Source of the DNA: Planctomycetota bacterium
Lineage (GTDB): Bacteria > Planctomycetota > J058 > JAJDCP01
Assembly (NCBI GenBank): GCA_029260765.1
Contig: JAJDCP010000175.1
Location: 62,001-126,000 of the forward strand
Length of the DNA stretch: 64,000 bases
Direction: 5' to 3'
Positions 14,096 to 22,600 of the stretch are shown here, one piece after another (position 1 is the stretch's first letter; every line of letters starts with the position of its first letter). Below the pieces are notes generated by a model. The model was not told the origin of the DNA and made no database searches. It was given only the letters and a program-made list of their open reading frames with translations. The position numbers were made by a program, and so were the translations under genes.

Positions 14096-16504
14096 ATGGA
14101 AGCGCGCACCTTGCACAGCAAAGGCCGATTCTGGCGCATCGAGCGGACGGGCACCGTCCACACGGTCAGTTTCGGGCGGACCGGCAGAGCCGGCCGCGAG
14201 CTGGTGCGCGAATTCGAAAACGAGGAACAGTCCGAGCGGGCTTTCCGCAAACGTGTGGCCGCCATGCTCGAGAAGGGCTACGAGCTGGCCCCTGAGCCTC
14301 CCCTGCGCGTTCTGGGCGAACGCCCTCCACCAGCAGCCCTGCAACCTCTGCAGGTCGAGCTGGGCCCTGCCGAGCTCAAGCAGCTGGAGATTGCGAGCCA
14401 GGGAGGGGCGGGCGATACGGCCGCGATCTCCAGCGCCCTGATGGGTGCTCTACCAGGCCACGGGCAGAGCTCCATCATGCGCGCCCGGGCGGTCGGCAAG
14501 CCCGAAGCCAACGCGGTCCCGCGAAGCTCGCCGCCCACGGACGAGCCCTCCGGAGGCGGGGTCGACGCCCCAGAGAGCGAGGTCGAGTCGGATGCGGGCA
14601 TCGATGTTGCGCAGCCGGGCGGCTGGCGCAGCGAAGAGATGCCGACCTTCGACGCACCGCGAGGGGCTGGGGAAGTCCCGGCCCCGTTGTCGCGAGAGCT
14701 GCCGGCCGACCTGGCTGTCGATCTTCGAGAGCTCTACCCGCGCTTGTCGCAGGGGCAACGCGGGGCTCTCTGGATGATGGCCCTGTTCGATATCGAGCTC
14801 GACCTGCGGGTGCTCGGCGTGTTGGTCAAGCAGGCCAGCATGCCGAAGCGCTTCTCGGCCTACTCCAAGGAGTCGTGCAGCCGCCTGATCGAAGAGCTGG
14901 TCCAGGGAGGACGCCTGCGCAGCGTTGATGCGGAGCTCTACCAGCCGAGCTTTGGACTGGGGGGCGAGTGCGAGAAGCTCTGGCGTTGGGAAGCCGGGGA
15001 GGCCTTTGATGACGAGTGGCAGGGTGCACGGCATGCCCGCCTTTGTACGTATGCCGACCTGGCCAGTTGGTTCTGCCATACCCTGCAGAGCGGCCATATC
15101 GAGAACGCGTTGCAGTTGTTGGAAGCGCGCCAGGCTTCGATGGAAAACGCCGCGCTCGAGGCACTGAAGGACCAGTCCGACGTCGAGGCTCGCAAGCTCT
15201 TGCAGGCGCTGCATCTGTATGCAGAGATGCGTGATCCCGCTTCAGCCCGGCGTTTCTTCGAACGCTGCCGGCAGTTGCTCGAGAACGGCGATGCAGACCG
15301 CGCGTTGCACGGTGGGCGCTCGGCGCTGTGGTTGTTCCTGGTGCAAGCCAATCTCGAGAGCGCTTTGGCCGCAGGCTCGTCCAGCGTTCAGGCCAAGCTC
15401 GAAGCCCTGGCGGCCAAGCTGGAGGGAGTTCCCAATGACGAGGCACAGCGGGCCCTCGGCTGGACCTGCAACCAGCTCGGGATCCTGGCCCGGAAGGGTT
15501 CCGACTGGGAGAAGGCAGGGGAGCTGTTCTCACGCGCCATAGACATCAACACGGGCCTGGGCGACAGCAAGGGCCTCGCGGCGAGCTACCATCAGTTGGC
15601 AGACATCGAACGCGAGCTGGGGCGGCTCGACCAGGCGGAGGCCTGGTTGGAGTCGTGCGCGGCGATCGAGACCCAGCTTCAGGATGCCCGAGGCATCGCC
15701 ACGACCTGCGAGCAACTCGGGCAGCTCGCGGAGGCCAAAGGGCAGTACCAGACCGCCGAGCGCCACTTGCGCAAGTCCCTGCGCATCAAAGTCAAGCGCG
15801 GTGACCGCGCCGGCCTGCTCTCGAGCTATCGGCAACTGGGCAATGTCGCCTTTCGGCAACGAAAGCTCGAAGAAGCCGAAGAGTGGTATCTCAAGGCGCA
15901 GGAGATCAGCCAGGCACTGGGTGAGAAGAGCAGCCTGTTGCCGATCTATCGGCGGCTGGGACGCGTCGCGCAAGAAAAAGGGCAGTTTGACCAGGCCGAG
16001 AAGTGGTTCCGCTTCGCGATGCAACACCGCGACAGCCAGAACCGCAATGAGATCGCCAACGGCTACCGCATGCTCGGTACAGCCGCATTCCTGGCGGGCA
16101 ACTATGACGCGGCTCAAGAGACCTACCGGCTGGCCTTGGCGATCCTCGAGGCCCGCGGCCAGAAACGGGGTCTGCTGCCTCTGCTCTTTGAGCTGGGTAC
16201 GCTGGCGGCGGTTCGCGGCCAGGCAGCGGATGTGGAGAAGTGGCGCTCGCGGTTCTTCCAACTGAGCGCAGAGCTCGCTGAGGGGGACGGTGCTGAGGAG
16301 TCCGCCGACGGCATCGCGCTCGACAGCGCCGTGCAGGCGATCTCGGGGTTGCCGCGAGGAGGCCACGAGGCGACCTCCAAGGCGCTCGAAGCTCTCGCTG
16401 CTTTGACCGAGCGCCTCGGCCTCGAGCGGGTCAAGCGTAGCTGGCGCCTGAACGTGGGCGAAGAGCTCCCTGCCGACTTCGCGCGGGCGCTGCCGCACGA
16501 GTGA
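14096..16504 (+). CDS. WGR-domain protein with C-terminal TPR array
   Basis: The ATG at 14096 has GAAAGG five bases upstream; 802 residues. Residues about 5-65 form a WGR domain (FWRIERTGTVHTVSFGRTG, then the conserved basic helix), the nucleic-acid- or partner-binding module first seen in PARPs. A disordered Pro/Glu-rich linker runs to about residue 200. A helical central part comes next, then at least six TPR-like repeats (about 440-720; for example YHQLADIERELGRLDQAEAW and YRQLGNVAFRQRKLEEAEEW). No catalytic domain is visible. It is probably a scaffold. It is monocistronic, divergent from modABC and convergent with the bicupin gene. Confidence 0.8.
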   Translation: MEARTLHSKGRFWRIERTGTVHTVSFGRTGRAGRELVREFENEEQSERAFRKRVAAMLEKGYELAPEPPLRVLGERPPPAALQPLQVELGPAELKQLEIASQGGAGDTAAISSALMGALPGHGQSSIMRARAVGKPEANAVPRSSPPTDEPSGGGVDAPESEVESDAGIDVAQPGGWRSEEMPTFDAPRGAGEVPAPLSRELPADLAVDLRELYPRLSQGQRGALWMMALFDIELDLRVLGVLVKQASMPKRFSAYSKESCSRLIEELVQGGRLRSVDAELYQPSFGLGGECEKLWRWEAGEAFDDEWQGARHARLCTYADLASWFCHTLQSGHIENALQLLEARQASMENAALEALKDQSDVEARKLLQALHLYAEMRDPASARRFFERCRQLLENGDADRALHGGRSALWLFLVQANLESALAAGSSSVQAKLEALAAKLEGVPNDEAQRALGWTCNQLGILARKGSDWEKAGELFSRAIDINTGLGDSKGLAASYHQLADIERELGRLDQAEAWLESCAAIETQLQDARGIATTCEQLGQLAEAKGQYQTAERHLRKSLRIKVKRGDRAGLLSSYRQLGNVAFRQRKLEEAEEWYLKAQEISQALGEKSSLLPIYRRLGRVAQEKGQFDQAEKWFRFAMQHRDSQNRNEIANGYRMLGTAAFLAGNYDAAQETYRLALAILEARGQKRGLLPLLFELGTLAAVRGQAADVEKWRSRFFQLSAELAEGDGAEESADGIALDSAVQAISGLPRGGHEATSKALEALAALTERLGLERVKRSWRLNVGEELPADFARALPHE

Positions 16505-16514
16505 GGTGGGCTCG

Positions 16515-17498
16515 TCAGGCGGCAGATTCTTCACGGTCGATGAAACGCAAGCCGATCAGGCGGGCAAGCTGCATCATGAGGGCGGGAACCCGCGCGGCCA
16601 GCTGCTCTTCGATGGCGCGCAACCAGACGATGTCCTGGAGCTCGTCATTCGCTCCCACCACCACAGGCAACATCACTGAGTCGTCAGCGATCGCCTCGAA
16701 AGTCCGGTTGACTCCGGGAGGAAACGCTGCAAGGTCGAGGGGTCCCAGCTCGGCGCTGTGCTCGCAGCAGTCTCCCCAGGTGATCTTGTAGCGCCCTTGC
16801 AGGACCAAGAACAGCTCGTCACTGTGGCGATGGATGTGGGCGGCGGGACCGTTGCCCAGGGGCGTCCGAGCCAAGGCGACGAGAAAACGCTGTGGGCCCC
16901 CCAGGGCATGCCGTACGCCGGGTCGGCCCCCATCATGAGGACCCACCAGCAGGTAGAGATCCCGCGGGCTCAAGACATCGAGGAAGGCCTCGGGCACCAA
17001 ACGCATCAGGCCACGAGCACGGACCGGCTTGAGCTCCGAGCTGCGGGCTACGCCTGGCTGTTGGGCGTGGGCCGCGTCGATGCTCGCGACCACGATCGAC
17101 ACCAGCCGCGCGCTCTGACCGCCGACGTTCTCGAACACTCGAGGAGTCCCCGCGGGCACGAGACAGCAGTCGAAGTCATGCAAGGTGGTCTGCCAGTCAC
17201 CACAAAGCACCTGGAAGCTGCCGCCCAGGGCCAGCAGAATCTCATGGGTGCGTGCCGGACGCCGGACCGGAGAGCGGGTTCCGGCCGGAACCTGCTCGAT
17301 GCTGATGCGGCACTCGATGTCTTCGTTGTGCAACCCCTCAAGGGGGGCGCCGCTCCCTTGCGGTCCAAGGAGCATCGCGGTACTCAGCCCATCATGGTGC
17401 CGAGGCTGTACTGCCGCAAACCGTACCAGGCGAGGTCCGCTGGCGGAGGGGGCAGCCCGCACGAGATCAGCTCGGCTCGAGGGAGTCTGAAGTTCCAT
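16515..17498 (-). CDS. Bicupin-like protein
   Basis: The ATG at 17498 is preceded by GGAGG; 327 residues. Two cupin barrels are visible. The N-terminal one (about 60-155) has weak metal motifs (RTHEILLALGGSFQV, then VPAGTPRVFENV). The C-terminal one (about 215-300) has the stronger set (AAHIHRHSDELFLVLQGRYKI, then FPPGVNRTFEA), with two His and a Glu/Asp suitable for metal. Two-barrel layouts occur in FdtA/WxcM-like sugar ketoisomerases and gentisate-type dioxygenases. FdtA/WxcM-like N-terminal spacing seems the nearer fit, but the function is not certain. Confidence 0.75.
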   Translation of the reverse strand: MELQTPSSRADLVRAAPSASGPRLVRFAAVQPRHHDGLSTAMLLGPQGSGAPLEGLHNEDIECRISIEQVPAGTRSPVRRPARTHEILLALGGSFQVLCGDWQTTLHDFDCCLVPAGTPRVFENVGGQSARLVSIVVASIDAAHAQQPGVARSSELKPVRARGLMRLVPEAFLDVLSPRDLYLLVGPHDGGRPGVRHALGGPQRFLVALARTPLGNGPAAHIHRHSDELFLVLQGRYKITWGDCCEHSAELGPLDLAAFPPGVNRTFEAIADDSVMLPVVVGANDELQDIVWLRAIEEQLAARVPALMMQLARLIGLRFIDREESAA

Positions 17499-17530
17499 CT
17501 CTGAGGTCCTCCGCAGGCTCGGCGGGGAAG

Positions 17531-17559
17531 AGTCTATGATACGACTCATTACGCGTCAA
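17531..17559 (-). promoter_or_regulatory. Candidate sigma-70 promoter of the bicupin gene
   Basis: Minus-strand TTGACG (17559-17554), a 17-nt spacer and TAGACT (17536-17531) lie 33 nt before the ATG at 17498. Confidence 0.5.
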
Positions 17560-17708
17560 GGTTCGTCTCAGCCGGATTCCCCCCTCAAATGCGGATCGAG
17601 CTGTCGGTCGGTTTCATGCGCATCCAAACGGTGTCGAACCCAAGGGCTTGCGGCGGAGCCGCCCATGGGGCACACTCCACAAACATCGCTGAAGCTGTGG
17701 GGGATTTC

Positions 17709-18668
17709 ATGCTCGTGCGCAACCGGGCGGCATTGGCCTTGCTCTGCTTGCTGGGGATTCCTGTAGGGCTCCTGGTCTGGTGGCTGATGCAGCCTGCGCC
17801 GCTGCCTGAATTTCCGACGGGTCCCCGACCCGGGTTGGCAGAGCTCGCCGAGCTTCCACCAGAAACGCCCGCAGCTGTCTCCGACCCACCTGAGACCGTC
17901 CCCTCGGTGGTCGCGGCTCCGAGCGATAGCAGCGAGCCCGCCCCCAGCCTCGAGGACAGCCTGGTGCAGGCTCTCTTGCAGGCCGACGCCGAGATCAGCA
18001 GCTCTGGCGAGGTGCTCGAGGCCCGGCGTCTGCTCGAGAAGGTGCTGCGCAACCATCCTGAGCTGGTCCTCTCTCTGGCCGGTGCTCTGGCGCAGATGCA
18101 GAACCGCGAGCTTGCGTTCGCGGTCGCCCGGTTGCTCGCGCGTTCGTACCACAATGCGGCCGTACGGGCACAGCTGCACGCTCTGGCGGCCCATGGCGAT
18201 GTACGGGCAAGGGAGGCGGCCCTCTACGCCCTGGTCGGCGCGACCGATGCTCCGGCTGCGGCGGTCGCCGCGGCCAGCTTTGAAGATGCGGCCGCGCCCG
18301 CTGGAGTACGCACCGCCGCGGCCGTCGCCCTGGTCGACATGCTGCCCGTCCTGGCGCCCAGCGAACGGGAGGCTGTGCAGGCAACCGCCAGGCAGCTGTT
18401 GCGCTCATCGGCAGAAGACCTGACCGTACGCAGCGAGGCGATCGGCCTGCTCGATCCGAGCGCCCAGCCCGATGATCGGGCAGAGTTGCGGACTCTGCTC
18501 GAGACCTCAGGCACTCCCCCCGAGCTGGTGATGGCGTCGGCGCGGAGCCTGTTGAGCCACGACGAACCTCCCGAGAGCGTTCTCCCATCTCTGCAGCGGC
18601 TGGCCCTGGAGCTGCCCGACGGACCTCTCAAGACCAGCCTGCAGGCGATCCTCGACGAGCTGCAGTGA
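17709..18668 (+). CDS. Membrane-anchored alpha-helical (HEAT-like) protein
   Basis: The ATG at 17709 is preferred to earlier in-frame starts because the hydrophobic anchor (about residues 8-27, ending VWWLM) then follows directly; 319 residues. A Pro/Glu-rich spacer (30-85) is followed by short helical repeats rich in Ala and Leu (RAQLHALAAHGDVRAREAAL, VRTAAAVALVDM), suggesting HEAT/ARM-type packing. No enzymatic motif is present. It is probably a periplasmic or surface-facing scaffold. It is convergent with the small lipoprotein gene, 5 nt away. Confidence 0.65.
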   Translation: MLVRNRAALALLCLLGIPVGLLVWWLMQPAPLPEFPTGPRPGLAELAELPPETPAAVSDPPETVPSVVAAPSDSSEPAPSLEDSLVQALLQADAEISSSGEVLEARRLLEKVLRNHPELVLSLAGALAQMQNRELAFAVARLLARSYHNAAVRAQLHALAAHGDVRAREAALYALVGATDAPAAAVAAASFEDAAAPAGVRTAAAVALVDMLPVLAPSEREAVQATARQLLRSSAEDLTVRSEAIGLLDPSAQPDDRAELRTLLETSGTPPELVMASARSLLSHDEPPESVLPSLQRLALELPDGPLKTSLQAILDELQ

Positions 18669-18673
18669 AGCAC

Positions 18674-19267
18674 TCAGTGCGCGTGGCTGCCTGGCCCGTG
18701 GAGGTGTTCGCCGGCTTCGTTGTGCTCGTGGTCTTCTGAGCTGGCGTGGAAGAGATTGATCACCAGCTGGATCGGGAACGTGGCGATGTCGATGGGAACC
18801 GACAGCAGACTCAAGGGAATGCGCCAGGCCAGGCTCGCGCCATAGGGCGGAGCCCCGTAATACCGTGGGAGTCTGACGCGGGTCGCCTCGCTCTGCTCCG
18901 AGGTCTTGACCAGCAACAGAGTGCCCCGCGGGTTCAGCGAGACCAACAGCGGGGGCGTCCGCACCCAGCCGTCCTCGTCGGGCAGCGCGCCATGTTCCGG
19001 CTGCTCGTCGTCGAGCGGCCAGGCGCGGGTCTTGAGGGTTGTCAGGCGGGTCTCGAGCGCCAACTCGTCGCCGTTCTCGAACAAAACCCAGCTGGTCAAC
19101 CAACCGTCGGGCTGGCCCTCGGCGTCCAACTCAGTGTCGGCGTCGGCAGAGACAAGCTTGACCGGATCGACCTGAACCTCGGGGATGTACCAGACGAACA
19201 TGGTCGTGCAGCCGTTGAGCAAGCAGAGCAGAGCTGCCCAGACCACTATGTGTGCCACGCGAAGCAT
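18674..19267 (-). CDS. Small lipoprotein with C-terminal hydrophobic segment and His-rich tail
   Basis: The ATG at 19267 has GGAGG four to five bases upstream; 197 residues. The lipobox is LLCLLNGC. A C-terminal hydrophobic stretch (PLSLLSVPIDIATFPIQLVI) is followed by a tail with six His and several acidic residues that could bind metal. The overall layout (lipobox, beta-rich middle, a P-x-D-x-x-T-x-P-I-Q-type hydrophobic segment) matches the lipoprotein at 37151-37765, suggesting paralogy. Function unknown. Confidence 0.7.
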   Translation of the reverse strand: MLRVAHIVVWAALLCLLNGCTTMFVWYIPEVQVDPVKLVSADADTELDAEGQPDGWLTSWVLFENGDELALETRLTTLKTRAWPLDDEQPEHGALPDEDGWVRTPPLLVSLNPRGTLLLVKTSEQSEATRVRLPRYYGAPPYGASLAWRIPLSLLSVPIDIATFPIQLVINLFHASSEDHEHNEAGEHLHGPGSHAH

Positions 19268-19639
19268 CGATCCTCCGTCAGCCAGCGCTACGCGCTACTC
19301 GCGCATTCTAACCGCCCGCTGCGACAAAACCACCGACTTGTTGCGGGCAACCGGTTTGGGGTCTCCGAGCCTTGCGCTTCGCCGCCAGCATGCACGCCAG
19401 GATGGCGGCCCCGCATCGGCGCTCCGGCTCGTTCGGCCCCCAACAGCGCAGGCCGAGCAGCAGGCGGTCTTTGGACGGGTCCTCCACGTTGACGTCGGCC
19501 GCGCTGTGCTCGTCGCCGCCTCACGGGGCGAGATCGTGGGGCTCGCGCTGCGCTGCAAAACGCCGTCCGCAGAGAAGGCGCGGACCCTCACGGCCGGCGT
19601 CCCTACCTTTGCACATCGGCCTCGCCGGCGCACGGTGCC
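19268..19639. other. Gene-poor stretch of 372 nt
   Basis: No frame here shows a start with a ribosome-binding site or recognisable domain. Minus-strand frames are partly open for up to about 110 codons but look like composition artefacts. It probably contains the upstream region of the lipoprotein gene and the terminator region of the large kinase gene. I could not identify either signal with confidence. Confidence 0.5.
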
Positions 19640-22600
19640 TCAAGGGGCCTCGTCCACCTCCGCCAGCCGCAGGAGAGCCCAGGAGCGTTCGTAGGGTTCG
19701 CAGCAGGCCGCCTCGAGCACAGCGCGGTAGTGGGGTCGTGCGCGATCGGGCTCACCCGCGAAGTCGTGGCGCAAGGCGATGCAGGCGTGGGCGCGGCTCA
19801 GGGCGCCGGGATCCGCCTGCTCCTCCGCCCACGCCAGCAGCGCCGCGGCGTCGACTTCGCCGACCAGATAGCGCAGGGGTGGATCGAGAGCGGGGGGCTC
19901 GTCGAGTTGGTCCAGCCCGGTACGGTCCCCGTCGAGGGCGAGCAGGAACGCGAGCACGCCGGACCGCTCGGGGCGCAGCTGACCGGCCCGGAAGATCAGC
20001 TGGCGGCCGACGTCGCGGTCGCCTTCGAGGAGCACCACGCGGCCCCAGAGCAGGAAGACTCCCCCCGCAGCGTCCCACCACAAGAAGCCGCCCTTGTCGT
20101 CGACCTTCTTCAGGAGCGTGACGAGAGCCTCGCAGGTCCGTTGGACTTCAGCGAGCTCTCCGCGGAAGAGCATCGACTCGCCACGTTCGAGCTCGCAGCC
20201 CGTCACGGCGATCGCCCAATCGTCGGGTCTGGACTCGTCTCTGCTGGCGATCGCGAGCTCCCGCGCCCTTTCGTGGACGGGCAAGGCCTCCTCGACCGAG
20301 CCGAAACGCAGCAGATCCCGACCGAGTGCTGCCGAGGTTTCGGCGAGAGCGAGGCGCTGTGCGTTCGGCTGCTCGTCGCAGGCGAGCGCGTCAGTGACGG
20401 ACTCCAGCGCCTCCGCGACCGCCTCACGGGCTTCTGGTAGCGCTCCGCGGCGCCGCTCGACCTGGGCGAGCTCGCGCAAGGCCTCGGCTCTTCGGGCATG
20501 GGCGTCGAAGTCGCCGGGGCGAAGCGACACGACCACTCTCCGGGCCTCGGCCGCCGCCCAGAACGCCTCCTGCGCGGCCCCGGGATCGTCCGACCCGTGG
20601 ACCCAGCCGAGCTGCCCATGCAGCTGCGCGGCGTGCCTCCACCAGCTCGGATCCTCTGGCGTCTGCTCGAGCACCGCCTCGACCGCCTCGAGGGTGGGGC
20701 GCAGGGTTGGCAACCACTCGCGGAATGTCGACTTGGTGTGGATCGTTGTCCCGTGCCAGTTGATCCGCATGCGCGCGTGGCGGACGAGCCAAGGCAGGTG
20801 GTCCGGCGCCGCGGCGAGCATCTCCTCATACGTCGCCAGGCCCTGCTCGAACCAAGGCAGCGCCTCGGCGTACAGGCCCTGACCGCTGAGCACTAAGCCG
20901 ATGCTCGCGGCGCAGGCGGCGTGATGGGTCCGCCAGCGGATATTGGCAGAGTCGCTCGCGACCAGCGCCTGCCAAACCGCGAAGGACCTTCTGCGCAACT
21001 CAAGCTCCTGAGCAGAGGCTCCCCGATCCCCGACAGCGCGTGCCAGCAGCCCAAGGTCGACGGCGTGTCGGAAAAGAGAGCTCGCCGAAGCGTCGCCTTC
21101 TTCGGCCAACGTGCTGGAGATCTCGAGCGCGGCGTGCCGTAACGGCAGGGCCTGATCGAGCTCCTCCCGGGCTACGAGCACGTCGGCCAGGCTCTGCATG
21201 GACGATGCCAGCAGCAACCGGGTCTCCACCGACGTGGAGTCGCGGGCGAAGATCTGCCGCTGCAAGGCGAGCTCCCGCGCCGCACAGTCCTCGGCGGCGT
21301 CGAGCTGGTCGAGGTCAAGCAGGATATCGGTCAGAAGGTCCAACGCGTTCCGCAACGCTCTCGTGTAGAGCACGCAATGCACAGGTGCATCGAGTTTCTC
21401 GAGCAGGCCGAGGCTCGTCATCGCCTGCGAACGCGCGGGCTCGGGCCGACCACGGGATCGCAAGACCTGTGCGAGCATCAAGCCTGCGCCCGCCTCTTCG
21501 ATGCGTTGCCAGAGCGTATCGCCGGATCCGGCGTGGGCCTCCGCAAACAGGCGCAGCGAGGTCTCGGCCGCGGCCTGCGACGCGTCAAAGGCACCCAGCT
21601 GGAGCAGGATCAGCGCTTCTAGTTGCACGGCGCTCGCGAGGGAGCGACGCAGGTACACGTCCGCGCTGTCCTCTGCGATCAGGTCCTGAACGCATGTCCG
21701 CGCCTCGGCGATCGTCTGGAGCCCTGCCCGCAGATCGCCGCCGGCGGTCTGCGCCGTCGCGAGGTCGATGAGGGTGTGGAAAAGCGCGCGGCCGTAGCCG
21801 CGTGAACCGGGCAGCCGAGACAGCTGCGCGCGGACCGCAGAGACAGCCGCCTCGAGGGGCCTGACCCCGTTCGCCGGTTGGTGTCGCGCGCGCGCTCGCG
21901 CCAAAAGACCTGCCACGTCCGCTTGCCAGGCGTGGATCTCTGGAAGGTCGGGCAGCCGAGCGCGATCGCCGTCCAGCAACCGCTCTGCCTTGACGAGCAG
22001 CGCGATCGCCGCACCGGAGAGGCCGAGATCGTCGCGGCTGTCCGCCAACTGCAGGAGACACCGTACAACCTCGTGGCGGGTCTCGACATGTGCGCTGTCG
22101 AGGGCGAGACGTCGCTCGCTGATAGCGAGGGCCTCGGCCGTGACGAGGGCAGCGCTCTCCGCCTGCCCGCGTCGGCGATGGAGAAGCCCGAGCGCACGCA
22201 AGCACCCCGCGACCTGCTCGGGAACCCGGAGATCGCTCGATCCCAGTGCGTCGATCCGGCGGGCGGCGGCGAGGGCCTCACGCACATCCGCGTCGGCCTC
22301 GCACAGGAGGCCGCGCCTGAGCAGGAACTCGGCGCGCATCAGCAACGTCGAGCACAAGAGCGAAGACGCGCTGACATCGGCGCCGTCCCCCGAGACCAGG
22401 CGTCGCGCGCTGGCCACGGCCTCTGTCACGCAGGCCAGCGCCGGCTCCAGGCCGCGCACCAGATCCTCGATCTTTGCCAGGTTCCGCAGGGTCAAGGCCA
22501 GCATGCGCTGATGTGGGCGCGCCCCCGTCCATTCGACGAGCTCGCGGCAGACCGCGACTGCACGCAGGCCGAGCTCGCGGCTGGCGGGGAGGTCGGTCAT

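Noticed and set aside
19295..19633. 112-codon minus-strand frame in the 372-nt gap
   Set aside because: No ribosome-binding site, Arg/Ala/Ser-rich composition typical of shadow frames, no domain.
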